NCBI GenBank assembly: GCA_016709155.1
Contig: JADJEI010000001.1
Coordinates: forward strand, 1,240,001 to 1,304,000
Direction: 5' to 3'
DNA from: Ignavibacteriales bacterium
GTDB taxonomy: Bacteria; Bacteroidota; Ignavibacteria; Ignavibacteriales; Ignavibacteriaceae
DNA length: 64,000 nt
In this document: positions 40,125 through 48,808 of the stretch, one piece after another
Position numbering within the stretch: the stretch's first letter is position 1
Layout of the letters: each line of letters starts with the position of its first letter
Program-made: the position numbers and the translations under genes
Notes under the pieces: generated by a model
What the model saw: the letters and a program-made list of their open reading frames with translations, nothing else
Database searches by the model: none
Told to the model about the DNA's origin: nothing

Positions 40125-42710
40125 TTAGATAAGTTGAAATTGTTTAAGTGTTAAAAGGAAATTTTCAAGAAATGAATTGTTCAACTCTGCAAAAAACACA
40201 ACTGCTCCAATAACAACAAAAAGAAAAATTGCTGAGTAGAAATAAACTGCCCCGGCATTCACATCAAAGATTACGCTAATACCTTTTAATAAACGATAAA
40301 AAATCCAAATCAAAAAAATGAATAAAGAGAAATAAATATATGTATTTGCAATTTCTGCACTAAGTGTTCTGTAGAGTATTATTCCGACCGGTATTAATAA
40401 TGCGAGAGGAAGGTGCGCCCAAACGGTAGTAAAAAAAATACTTGAAAAGTAAACACGTGTTTTAACAAAAAAAGAAAATACCTTAACCAGAACAATGACA
40501 TCAATTAAAAACAATCCGAATAATACTGAAAGCCAAAATAGCGCTGCTGATGGATGCCAGCTTAAAAATGTAACGGTGGATGAAACAACTTCGCTTCCGA
40601 GTGATTGCAGCAGCTTATCAAAGAGAACACTGTTTCTTAAATAATAAAGTAAATTTGCCGTGATTAAAGCGGAGACAAGAATTATGATTAGCCCAAGAAA
40701 TGCAGAGTGATAACCCGAAATAATTCTTTGGTCACGAACATCCGCAAAAAAATTATATGGTCTTAATAATGCCCGGCTTGTATCTTCGCGAAATTTTTTG
40801 CCTGAATTGATCAGAACACCCATCATCAAAGCGAGAGCAAGTCCAAATACAATAAATATCATAGGTGAATCATCTTTGCGGCTGCCAATTGGAATGGTGA
40901 CTTTATCAAGATTTTTGAGTTTTGCTGAAATAACTTTATAAGTTAAAGAATTGGTTCTTCTATCTTCTCTTAAAATTCCTGTTTTATAAATATTATTGCT
41001 TCCATAACCTGATACAACAGAAGATAAATCACCGCGGTAATCAAACATAGAATTAATGAAATAAGCAGAGAGCTTTGATGTGGAAGCATAAGCAATCATG
41101 TCAGAATAAGACTTTGCTTGTGCTTCGAATGAAAACGGATTGAGATATCCATCCGTATTTCCTGAATTGACTAAATAAGTTGCCTCCGAAATAAACACCC
41201 TGCTTTCACCGAGTTGAGTTTTCAGTTTTTCAACTTCTTGAATAACCTCATTTATATTTTTGTTAAGCACTTCAAGCCCGAATGCATCTAAATTATTCAA
41301 TTCGGTAATTTCAGCATCACAAAAAGATGCATAAACAATTCCCTTAAATTTTTGTTTTACATCGGCAGATAAAAATTCAATCAGTGATCTATGTTCGGGA
41401 CTTGACGACAAATAAGAACCGCCAAGACCAACGCCGGCTACTGCAAAATACTTACCGAAACTTCCGTTCATATTTTGGATAAAATTACTGCATCTTTCTC
41501 TAAAGTTCTGATCAATCGAAAGATTTTCAGGAATTGAATTCAAAGGTAATTCAATAAAGGAGAACAGCCCGTACTTGCCGCATAAATAAAGAAAGTATGG
41601 GTGGGGGATTGATTTGGCAAATCTGACCGCATTGAACCCGGTTTCTTTTATCGTTTTTATATCATGCTCCATCTTTCCATAATCAGCTAAACTTCCAAAT
41701 TCGCCAAAGGAGGGGATATAAGTCACACCATTTAGCTGGTAATCCGAGCCATTGAGCAATAAATTTTCGTTTGTGAAGCGAAGTGAATAAATCCCATAAT
41801 CCATTTCTCTTTCGTCAAGTATTTGATCTTTAGAAAGCACCTGGAATTTTATCTTGTACAAATATGGATTTTCCGGCGACCAAAATTTTGTGTCCTGTAG
41901 AATTGAACTTTGTGTAAAAGATTTTTCCGTATTTGGTTTTAGCTGGATAGGTGATTCTGAAAGCAAAGAAGCATTTCCGGCAATATCTATTAAAAATATT
42001 TTTAAGAAGAATTGTTCATTTGAGATTAAAGAATCTGCATTCTTTTTTGTAAGCCTGTTAGAAACTTTAATATTCGAAGTAAGCTGTACTTTTCCTTCAT
42101 TAATCTCTGTTGTAGTATAAAAATTTTCAATGGCAACGAGCGGTAAAACCTCGATGAAAACATCCCTGATTATTCCGCCATAATTATTAGGAAACAAAAA
42201 TTTATTTTTAAGAGGAATGGTATTTTGCGAATCAAGTTTATAAGTAAGAGATACTTTTATAATATTAGCTTTATCTGATTTTAAAACATCTTTTGGCAAA
42301 TCAATTCTTATCGGCAGCTCACCACCCGAGTGACGATAGATAATTACATTATTGAGGGAAATATCGGCAGTATAATTGATCCCAAAAAAATTAAGCCTTA
42401 ATTGGTTGGAGGTAATTTGATTTTTAGTAACACTAAATGATTTTTCATAAACAATATTTCCATCACCATAAAAAACAGAGGGAACTTTTATTTTAAGTTT
42501 AGTTATTTCATCATCATCAGGCGTGTAGATTTTCCAATTTCCATTTAAAGAAATTATCTGAAGCTTATCATTTTGCTGCAAAAAGGAAGGATCTGCTTCC
42601 TCAAGATTATAGTAAGCAGGTTCTTTAAATACAATCTGGCTAAAAGAAAAATTGTAAAAAATTAAAGAAATTGTAATACACAGCAGAAAAGAACGGAAAG
42701 GAAAAGACAT
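40125..42710 (-). CDS. GH2-like beta-glycosidase domain fused to a multi-span membrane domain
   Basis: ATG 42710 is preferred over an upstream TTG (42749), as it opens a signal peptide (MSFPFRSFLLCITISLIFYN). The outer part (about 30-600) follows glycoside hydrolase family 2 order: sugar-binding jelly roll (SLNGNWKIYTPDDDEITKLK; NNYGGIIRDVFIEVLP), immunoglobulin-like domain, and TIM barrel (LNGVTYIPSFGEFG; DIKTIKETGFNAVRFAKSIP). The barrel position that normally reads LGNE reads GLGGSYLS (about 428), so the acid/base Glu seems absent, whereas a Glu at the nucleophile position is kept (VFISEATY, about 507). About six membrane spans follow (about 610-855; for example AFLGLIIILVSALITANLLY), resembling a Yip1-type domain. 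It is perhaps a membrane-anchored sugar-binding or sensing protein rather than an active enzyme. Confidence 0.72.
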   Translation of the reverse strand: MSFPFRSFLLCITISLIFYNFSFSQIVFKEPAYYNLEEADPSFLQQNDKLQIISLNGNWKIYTPDDDEITKLKIKVPSVFYGDGNIVYEKSFSVTKNQITSNQLRLNFFGINYTADISLNNVIIYRHSGGELPIRIDLPKDVLKSDKANIIKVSLTYKLDSQNTIPLKNKFLFPNNYGGIIRDVFIEVLPLVAIENFYTTTEINEGKVQLTSNIKVSNRLTKKNADSLISNEQFFLKIFLIDIAGNASLLSESPIQLKPNTEKSFTQSSILQDTKFWSPENPYLYKIKFQVLSKDQILDEREMDYGIYSLRFTNENLLLNGSDYQLNGVTYIPSFGEFGSLADYGKMEHDIKTIKETGFNAVRFAKSIPHPYFLYLCGKYGLFSFIELPLNSIPENLSIDQNFRERCSNFIQNMNGSFGKYFAVAGVGLGGSYLSSSPEHRSLIEFLSADVKQKFKGIVYASFCDAEITELNNLDAFGLEVLNKNINEVIQEVEKLKTQLGESRVFISEATYLVNSGNTDGYLNPFSFEAQAKSYSDMIAYASTSKLSAYFINSMFDYRGDLSSVVSGYGSNNIYKTGILREDRRTNSLTYKVISAKLKNLDKVTIPIGSRKDDSPMIFIVFGLALALMMGVLINSGKKFREDTSRALLRPYNFFADVRDQRIISGYHSAFLGLIIILVSALITANLLYYLRNSVLFDKLLQSLGSEVVSSTVTFLSWHPSAALFWLSVLFGLFLIDVIVLVKVFSFFVKTRVYFSSIFFTTVWAHLPLALLIPVGIILYRTLSAEIANTYIYFSLFIFLIWIFYRLLKGISVIFDVNAGAVYFYSAIFLFVVIGAVVFFAELNNSFLENFLLTLKQFQLI

Positions 42711-42824
42711 TCTTGAATTATCGCTTATTTTTGAAAAAAAATCTTTCAAATTTACGAAATACAGGAGGGGAAATCAATTCAATTCTTAATAAATCAATGA
42801 AGCTAAACGGCTAAAACAAACTTT

Positions 42825-43580
42825 TTAAGCCGATAATATAATTCCCATAAAAGAATCTGCTTTCAAACAAGCGCCGCCGACAAGTGCACCGTCAATGTCA
42901 TTTTGTGAGAGCAATTCCTTAGCGTTATCCGGTTTTACGCTTCCGCCATATTGAATTACGATATTTTCAGCAGTGGTCTTTCCAAATTTATCCAAGATTA
43001 AACTTCTTACAAACGAATGTACCTCCTGTGCTTGTAAGGGTGTGGCTGTTTTTCCGGTGCCAATTGCCCAAACAGGTTCGTAGGCTATGATAACATTTTT
43101 CATTTGTTCAACCGAAATTCCATTCAAGCCATTTAAGACTTGTCTTTTGATAACATCGTTCGTAATTCCGCGTTCTCGTTCTTCCAATAATTCTCCGATG
43201 CAAAAAATAGGGTTCAGTCCTGCCGATAAAGCCTTTTTAATTTTCTTATTAATCATATCATCTGTTTCGCCGAAAATATGCCGTCGCTCGGAATGCCCGA
43301 TAATTACAAACCCGCATCCAACAGATTTTAACATCGAGGAAGAAACTTCGCCGGTAAAAGCACCGCTGTCTTCAAAGTGAATGTTTTGTGCGCCCAATTT
43401 TATCGCACTTCCCTCGATCAGCTTTGATGCTTCTGACAATGAAGTGAAAGCGGGACAGATAATAACTTCACAATTAGCTTTACTATTTTTTAAAAGATTT
43501 TTTAATTCGACGATCAACTTTTCAGAAGCTTGAAGGTCATTGTTCATTTTCCAATTGCCGGCAATTACTTTTTTACGCAT
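42825..43580 (-). CDS. tpiA: Triosephosphate isomerase
   Basis: TpiA interconverts dihydroxyacetone phosphate and glyceraldehyde 3-phosphate. The 251-residue protein is of normal length and has every catalytic element: AGNWKMN with Lys near residue 11, the electrophilic His in IIGHSERRHIFGE (about 97), the catalytic Glu in IAYEPVWAIGTGKTATPLQA (about 167, with the mobile loop), and phosphate-binding QYGGSVKPDNA and DGALVGGACLKADSF. It is the most upstream gene of the long minus-strand block. The MFS gene lies divergent on the other side. Confidence 0.97.
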   Translation of the reverse strand: MRKKVIAGNWKMNNDLQASEKLIVELKNLLKNSKANCEVIICPAFTSLSEASKLIEGSAIKLGAQNIHFEDSGAFTGEVSSSMLKSVGCGFVIIGHSERRHIFGETDDMINKKIKKALSAGLNPIFCIGELLEERERGITNDVIKRQVLNGLNGISVEQMKNVIIAYEPVWAIGTGKTATPLQAQEVHSFVRSLILDKFGKTTAENIVIQYGGSVKPDNAKELLSQNDIDGALVGGACLKADSFMGIILSA

Positions 43581-43697
43581 TATTTCCTCTAAGATTATAA
43601 TATTTGTTAAACAAAATTAAGAAAATAAAAATGTCTTTGCACTTTAATAGACTTGTGTTTTTTTTCAAAAAAACCCCGAAGAAATTTTAATAAAAAT

Positions 43698-44858
43698 ATG
43701 AAAACAAAAATATCCCGTCCTGTTTTAATCCTCGGAATGGTAAGCCTGTTTACCGACGTTGCCAGCGAGATGCTTTATCCAATCACTCCAATTTTTTTAA
43801 CTGCCGTGCTTGGCTCATCAATGGCAGTTGTAGGAATAATCGAAGGCATCGCTGAAATAACAGCAGGTCTTTTGAAAGGATATTTCGGAAATCTCTCCGA
43901 TAAAATCGGTAAGCGCTCGGTATTTGTATTAATCGGGTATGGAATTTCGGCATTGGCAAAACCGCTTCCGGGAATTTTGCAATCAGTTCCAATTGTGCTT
44001 GCCTCAAGGGTGGGTGATCGAATCGGCAAGGGAATCCGCACAGCACCGCGCGATGCTTTGCTCGGAAGTTACAGTAATGGAAACTCGGGTGCAGTCTTTG
44101 GATTTCACCGCGCAATGGATACACTGGGGGCGGCTATCGGTCCTTTGGCAGCACTGGCACTGCTGAATTTCTTCCCCGAAAATTTCCAGTTGATATTTTT
44201 AATTGCATTCGTGCCTTCTGTTATTGCCGTTGGATTTACTTTTTTTGTAAAGGATAAACCGATTTCGGTAAAATCAAAAACTCATTTTAATTATTTTGAA
44301 TTCTGGAAAAGCTCACCAAAGCATTACAAAACACTATTGATTTTAATTACGACGTTCTCGCTTGTAAACAGCAGCGATGTTTTTCTGATATTAAAATCGA
44401 AAGATATTTCTCATTCAAGTTCGCTTGCGATATTCGGATATGTTTTTTACAATATTATTTATGCTGCTGCCTCCTACCCCCTTGGCGGACTTGCAGATAA
44501 ATACGGCAAGAAAAAAATCTTTACATTCGGACTGCTAATTTTTTCCTTTGTCTATTTAGGATTTGCTTTTATTGATAATATAAATATTGTCTGGCTGCTT
44601 TTTGCGCTCTATGGAATTTACGCCGCATCAACCGAAGGAATTTCCAAAGCGTGGGTCTCCGATATTATTCCCGATGAACAGCGCGGGACTGCAATTGGAT
44701 TGCTGACAATGTTGTCAAGTTTTGCAATTATGCTCGGCTCATTTGCAACCGGCGTTTTGTGGGATCAATTCGGATCGCGGGTGCCATTTACTTTATCGGC
44801 AATAATAAGTTTTGTAGTTATGATTTTTCTGGTGCGTGTAAAAGTTTCTAATGATTAA
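43698..44858 (+). CDS. Major facilitator superfamily transporter
   Basis: ATG 43698 is preferred to an upstream TTG (43653), since the first 15 codons there are basic and not conserved-looking. The 386-residue protein has 11-12 membrane spans. The MFS loop motif occurs after span 2 (GNLSDKIGKRSVFVLIGYG) and again at the midpoint (GGLADKYGKKKIFTFGLLIF), as expected for two six-helix halves. The segment RVGDRIGKGIRTAPRDALLG marks a bacterial subfamily of unknown substrate. The adjacent downstream sequence is abnormal (see 44870-44980), so the gene following this one in the true chromosome may differ. Confidence 0.85.
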   Translation: MKTKISRPVLILGMVSLFTDVASEMLYPITPIFLTAVLGSSMAVVGIIEGIAEITAGLLKGYFGNLSDKIGKRSVFVLIGYGISALAKPLPGILQSVPIVLASRVGDRIGKGIRTAPRDALLGSYSNGNSGAVFGFHRAMDTLGAAIGPLAALALLNFFPENFQLIFLIAFVPSVIAVGFTFFVKDKPISVKSKTHFNYFEFWKSSPKHYKTLLILITTFSLVNSSDVFLILKSKDISHSSSLAIFGYVFYNIIYAAASYPLGGLADKYGKKKIFTFGLLIFSFVYLGFAFIDNINIVWLLFALYGIYAASTEGISKAWVSDIIPDEQRGTAIGLLTMLSSFAIMLGSFATGVLWDQFGSRVPFTLSAIISFVVMIFLVRVKVSND

Positions 44859-44869
44859 AAAAATATTTT

Positions 44870-44980
44870 GTCCTACTGAACTGAAAAAAAATTTTTTTCC
44901 TCTTCAAAAAAATTTTTTGGAAATTTTTTTGGTGCTGTTTGGGGTTTGGGTTTTTTTTTTTGGGGGGGGCCCGGGTATGT
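44870..44980. other. Homopolymer-rich, junk-like sequence; possible assembly join
   Basis: This stretch consists largely of runs: A8T7, A7T6, T7, then GGGG/GGG blocks, T11, and G8 leading into CCCGGG at 44961-44974. Nothing else in the window resembles it, and neither strand codes for a plausible protein. It looks like low-quality read or contig-end sequence rather than natural DNA. Confidence 0.6.
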
Positions 44981-45090
44981 AGGTTTTTCTTTTTGATAAA
45001 TCGTTCGATAACTCAAATGCTGTTTGATAATTGCCAGGGGTAATTATTCACGCTTTTGGAACTATTTTTGACGTTTGAGGCGTGCCGCAA

Positions 45091-45290
45091 CAATATCAAT
45101 GGATAGTGGTTCGATATCATTGGATGGCTCATTGGTCCCGATTATGCGTTTTCGAGACAAAATGAAGGCTCAATGATATGATTGGACGATCCAACAATAT
45201 CAGTGGAAGGCTCAATAATCTCGATTATGCCCTTTCGAGATCGTTGAACCTCTCAATAATATCAATGGATGACGCTTCGATATTGGTGCG
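45091..45290. repeat. Degenerate 83-bp tandem repeat, about 2.4 copies
   Basis: The word CAATATCAATGGA at 45091 recurs as TGATATGATTGGA at 45174 and TAATATCAATGGA at 45257, exactly 83 bases apart each time. CGATATCATTGGA at 45112 recurs as CAATATCAGTGGA at 45195. GGCTCATTGGTCCCGATTAT (45127) pairs with GGCTCAATAATCTCGATTAT (45210), both followed by a run to TTTCGAGA. Copies differ at many positions, so the repeat is old. It has no open frame and no spacer/repeat pattern like CRISPR. Confidence 0.6.
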
Positions 45291-45556
45291 AGATTCATAA
45301 ATAGTGGAAAATGCTCAAAACAACCAATTTTAGAAGGTTTTGTAGTTATAGGTGTGATTTTTATTCGAAAAATGAAGTTTTTTTGACCTGCCAAACTGCT
45401 TCCATTAAACAGAAAAACATAGTACAATTTAGTGAATAACAAAAAGAAGAATTACAGTTAATCAATCAGCTTGTGCAGCAGCCCTGAATAAATTTACACA
45501 TTACTTCGGCGGGATTTTTATTTTGTCAAAATCTAACTTCACAAAAATCCTTTCGT

Positions 45557-45564
45557 TATATTTG
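45557..45564 (+). promoter_or_regulatory. Possible -7 promoter element TATATTTG
   Basis: This matches TAnnTTTG of Bacteroidota promoters, 31 bases before the radical SAM start. It shares the 14-base string TATATTTGATAAAG with 11295-11308. No clear -33 box is seen at the usual distance. Confidence 0.35.
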
Positions 45565-45594
45565 ATAAAGTTTTTATTTAAGAATAATAGATAG

Positions 45595-46632
45595 ATGAAT
45601 TCTTTCTTTTTTAACACATATCTCTCTTTGTGGCAGAGAATACCAATCGGCATTCAGCATAAGATTTCGCATTGGCTGGAGCATTCGTTCAACGCCAACA
45701 CACTTACCCCCAACCTTCCCAAAGCTGCTATAATTGATCCGATAAATATCTGCAATCTTGATTGTCCGTTGTGTGCATCAAAGAATCAGAATTATGAAAA
45801 AGGGAAAATGTCTTTCGATACTTTTAAAATGGTGCTTGATAAAATTCCCTCTCTTCGTGTTGTTATACTTTTCAATTGGGGTGAGCCGCTTCTGCATCAC
45901 GAAATATTCAACATCATTCGCGAATCTGTTAAACGAAATATTTACACAATCACTCACACAAATTTCAGCTTCAAACAAAAAGAGGATTTTTTTGAGGAGC
46001 TTGTCAAGTCGGGATTGCATCAACTTGTAATCTCTGCAGACGGCGCCTCGCAAGAGACTTATGAAAAGTACAGGGTGAAGGGAAACTTCGATTGGGTGAA
46101 ACGAAATATGGAATTAGTTGTTTCAGCTAAAAAGAAATTAAAAAAACGCGATCCTAAAATCGTATGGAAATTTTTAGTCAACCGTTACAACGAGCACGAA
46201 ATAGATTACGCAAAACAGCTTGCAAAGCAAATAGGAGTTGAACTTCTTTTTGATAAAATGGGACTGGCGGATGACATCCCCGATCTTGCTTTCGCGGGAA
46301 CTCTTGAAGAACGAATGAAAGAGTGGCTGCCGCAAAATCAAAATTTTATTTTAGATTATTATAAAAACGGAAACAAACTTCCGTTAAACGATGAAGCCTG
46401 CAATCAGCTATTCAAATCAACTGTAATAAATCCGGATGGCAAAATCACCCCCTGCTGCTGGGTAACAAGCAAAGAAAATATTTGGGGTGATTTAACCAAA
46501 GAAACATTTGAAGAAATCTGGCACAACGAAAAATATCAATACTCAAGAAGTTTATTCAATAAAATTAATTATGAAGGAAAGATTGATCAAACTGTCTGCA
46601 CAAAATGCGAAATCTATCAAAGACTGAGATAG
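45595..46632 (+). CDS. Radical SAM/SPASM protein
   Basis: 345 residues. The radical SAM cluster motif CxxxCxxC is present as CNLDCPLC (about 53-60), followed by the glycine-rich VVILFNWGEPLLH (GEP motif, SAM binding) and LVISADGASQETYEKYRVKG. The C-terminal SPASM-type region supplies extra cysteines for auxiliary iron-sulfur clusters (DEACNQLFKSTVINPDGKIT, then CCW, and a final CTKCEIY). This layout is shared by enzymes that modify peptides or act in cell-envelope and cofactor pathways; no precursor peptide gene is visible nearby, so the substrate is unknown. It starts at ATG 45595 and is followed by paired hairpin repeats (46648-46708) that probably end the transcript. Confidence 0.85.
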   Translation: MNSFFFNTYLSLWQRIPIGIQHKISHWLEHSFNANTLTPNLPKAAIIDPINICNLDCPLCASKNQNYEKGKMSFDTFKMVLDKIPSLRVVILFNWGEPLLHHEIFNIIRESVKRNIYTITHTNFSFKQKEDFFEELVKSGLHQLVISADGASQETYEKYRVKGNFDWVKRNMELVVSAKKKLKKRDPKIVWKFLVNRYNEHEIDYAKQLAKQIGVELLFDKMGLADDIPDLAFAGTLEERMKEWLPQNQNFILDYYKNGNKLPLNDEACNQLFKSTVINPDGKITPCCWVTSKENIWGDLTKETFEEIWHNEKYQYSRSLFNKINYEGKIDQTVCTKCEIYQRLR

Positions 46633-46647
46633 AATTACTCATTCTTT

Positions 46648-46708
46648 GTCACGCTTCGACAGGCTCAGCGTGACAGACGCCTGTCATCCTGAGCTTGTCG
46701 AAGGATGA
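46648..46708. repeat. Paired hairpin repeats with shared GAGCYYGTCGA core
   Basis: Two adjacent hairpins lie between the radical SAM and AEC genes: GTCACGCT-TCGACAGGCTC-AGCGTGAC (46648-46674) and TCATCCT-GAGCTTGTCGA-AGGATGA (46684-46708). The 11-base loop core is the same (in opposite orientation), while the stems differ but remain fully paired. The same core occurs twice within the palindrome at 25598-25720. The likely effect is transcription termination or messenger protection after the radical SAM gene. Confidence 0.75.
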
Positions 46709-46732
46709 TATCAATAAAAAAAAATTTCGCCT

Positions 46733-47680
46733 ATGATAGAAAACATAATCTTCACCACTAACACAGTTGCGCCGGTATTCCTTATGGTTGCATTGGGGTA
46801 TCTATTAAAATGGATGAACATCATAAACGAAAACTTTGTGCAGGTAATAAGCAAGTTTGTTTTTTCTGTATCGCTGCCGGCATTTATATTTATCGAAATC
46901 AGCGAATTGGATTTAAGCAAGGCACTTGAACTTGGACAGATTGGGTTTATTTACGCAGGCACTTTATTAATGTTTGTTTTAAGCTGGGTAGTTTCAATAC
47001 CGTATATAAAGGATCCGCGTGACAGAAGTGCTTTTATCCAGGGCGCATTCAGAGGAAATTATGCAATAGTTGGACTTGCTCTCATCTCAAGTCTATTTGG
47101 TAAAAGCGGTTTGGGGAAGGCTACAATTTTGCTTGCGTTTGTTTTACCATTGTATAATGTGCTTGCAGTAGTAGCGTTAACCGTTCCAATGAGAAAAATC
47201 AAAAAGCTAAATATGCAAGGAACATTTAAAGAAATTCTTTTTAATCCATTAATACTTGCTGTAATTATAGCCCTCCCCTTCTCAATTTATAAAATTGAAC
47301 TTCACCCCGCAATTTTACAATCAATCAATTATCTTTCTGACGTCGCTTTGCCGCTTGCTCTGATTGGCATTGGCGGCTCGCTGAACATCGAAGAAATTAA
47401 ACGCGCTTCATCAATTGCAATATCTTCTTCCGCAATCAAAATTATTTTTGCTCCTTTAGTGCTTACACCGCTTGCATATTTGTTTGGTTACAGAGGAGTA
47501 GATCTTGGAATCATGTTTATTTTGTTTGCTTGTCCGACTGCTATCGTAAGTTTTATAATGGCAGAAACAATGGGAGCAAATGGAAAACTTGCAGGCAATA
47601 TTATTCTGATTACAACTCTTGCTTCCGTAGTCACTATTGCTTTTGGAATTTTAGTAATGAAAAATATTGGCGTAATTTAA
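46733..47680 (+). CDS. AEC (auxin efflux carrier-type) family transporter
   Basis: 315 residues with about ten membrane spans in two inverted halves of five. The first half begins IENIIFTTNTVAPVFLMVAL and has the Gly/Asn-containing segment FRGNYAIVGLALISSLFG; the second has DVALPLALIGIGGSLNIEEI and ACPTAIVSFIMAETMGANGK, both usual for the AEC family. Bacterial members carry organic acids such as malate or malonate, but substrate cannot be read from the sequence. It is a single gene: hairpin repeats precede it, and 192 bases separate it from gpmA. Confidence 0.85.
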   Translation: MIENIIFTTNTVAPVFLMVALGYLLKWMNIINENFVQVISKFVFSVSLPAFIFIEISELDLSKALELGQIGFIYAGTLLMFVLSWVVSIPYIKDPRDRSAFIQGAFRGNYAIVGLALISSLFGKSGLGKATILLAFVLPLYNVLAVVALTVPMRKIKKLNMQGTFKEILFNPLILAVIIALPFSIYKIELHPAILQSINYLSDVALPLALIGIGGSLNIEEIKRASSIAISSSAIKIIFAPLVLTPLAYLFGYRGVDLGIMFILFACPTAIVSFIMAETMGANGKLAGNIILITTLASVVTIAFGILVMKNIGVI

Positions 47681-47872
47681 TTTTGATTGTAGTAATGACG
47701 TATTGATTAATTGTTTAACTGTTAAATTGTTTTGTTAAAATATTGAAACAAACATGGCTTCTTTGTATCGTTTGACATTTTACGTTTGACTTTTGACGTT
47801 TCACATCTCTTATTCATTCTTTATTTTTGAATTGAAGATTTTAATAACACAATACAAAGCATAGGAGAAAAA

Positions 47873-48619
47873 ATGTATAAAGTAATTTTATTACGCCATG
47901 GTGAAAGTGTTTGGAATAAAGAAAATCGTTTTACCGGCTGGACAGATGTTGATCTTTCTGAAAAAGGTTTAGCAGAAGCAAAAAAAGCCGGCGAAGTTTT
48001 GAATACAGAAGGATACAAGTTTGATATCGCATACACTTCGGTTCTAAAGAGAGCAATACGAACACTATGGATTACACTTGATGGATTGGATTTGATGTGG
48101 ATTCCCGTTATCCGCAATTGGCGTTTGAATGAAAGACATTACGGCGCATTACAAGGATTAAACAAAGCCGAAACTGCAGAAAAATTTGGCGAAGAACAGG
48201 TTAAGATTTGGAGAAGGAGCTATGACACACCCCCACCTGCATTGGAATTAACTGATGACCGCTACCCTGGAAAAGATCCGCGTTATGCTGAATTAAAAGA
48301 GAAAGAACTTCCAGTAACTGAATGCTTAAAAGATACCGTCGCTCGTTTTGTTCCTTACTGGGAAGGTACAATCGCACCGATGGTCAAGTCAGGCAAAAAA
48401 GTTTTAATAACTGCTCACGGAAACAGTTTAAGAGCACTTGTAAAATATCTTGATAACGTTGGTGAAAAAGAAATCATCGAGTTGAATATACCAACTGGAA
48501 TCCCTTTGGTTTATGAGTTGGATGATGAATTAAAACCGATAAAACATTACTATTTGGGTAATCAAGAAGAAATACATAAAGCCGCTGCCGCCGTTGCCGC
48601 ACAGGGGAAGGTGAAATAA
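47873..48619 (+). CDS. gpmA: 2,3-bisphosphoglycerate-dependent phosphoglycerate mutase
   Basis: GpmA interconverts 3- and 2-phosphoglycerate through a phosphohistidine. The 248-residue protein has the RHGE motif with catalytic His9 ([20 protein letters not shown]), the conserved [16 protein letters not shown], and the second histidine in [16 protein letters not shown]. The cofactor-dependent type is shown by the long insertion [25 protein letters not shown] lies 7 bases before the ATG. The 192 bases upstream hold only short AT-rich repeats (for example ACGTTTGACTTTTGACGTTT) and no gene. Confidence 0.96.
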   Translation: MYKVILLRHGESVWNKENRFTGWTDVDLSEKGLAEAKKAGEVLNTEGYKFDIAYTSVLKRAIRTLWITLDGLDLMWIPVIRNWRLNERHYGALQGLNKAETAEKFGEEQVKIWRRSYDTPPPALELTDDRYPGKDPRYAELKEKELPVTECLKDTVARFVPYWEGTIAPMVKSGKKVLITAHGNSLRALVKYLDNVGEKEIIELNIPTGIPLVYELDDELKPIKHYYLGNQEEIHKAAAAVAAQGKVK

Positions 48620-48808
48620 AAATGTTTGAACGAATACTGTACTGTTTTAGATAAATGTTTACGAACTTAATAAATCAGGCTGATCAATGGAATAATAACT
48701 TACTCTTTAACGTTAATCAAATTAGCAAACTTGAATATCTTAAAGAGAATATTAAATAAGAACCTTATATTTGAAAAAACTTTTTCAGCATTCTATTAAT
48801 CTACTTTT

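Larger units (their letters stand above)
44981..45594. other. Long gene-free region
   Basis: With the preceding 120 bases this makes about 736 bases without a credible gene between the MFS and radical SAM genes. It holds a degenerate 83-bp tandem repeat (45091-45290) and a possible -7 promoter element (45557-45564). A 76-codon minus-strand frame (45212-45442) overlaps the repeat and has no recognisable protein features, so I do not call it. Confidence 0.6.

Noticed and set aside
45091..45290. CRISPR array
   Set aside because: Repeats are degenerate, 83 bases in period and without the alternation of constant repeats and unique spacers; no cas gene is nearby.
45212..45442. 76-codon minus-strand frame in the gene-free region
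   Set aside because: It overlaps the degenerate tandem repeat, has no ribosome binding site and no recognisable features.
47681..47872. RNA gene or riboswitch upstream of gpmA
   Set aside because: Only short AT-rich repeats of the kind TTTGACGTTT are seen, with no stable fold.
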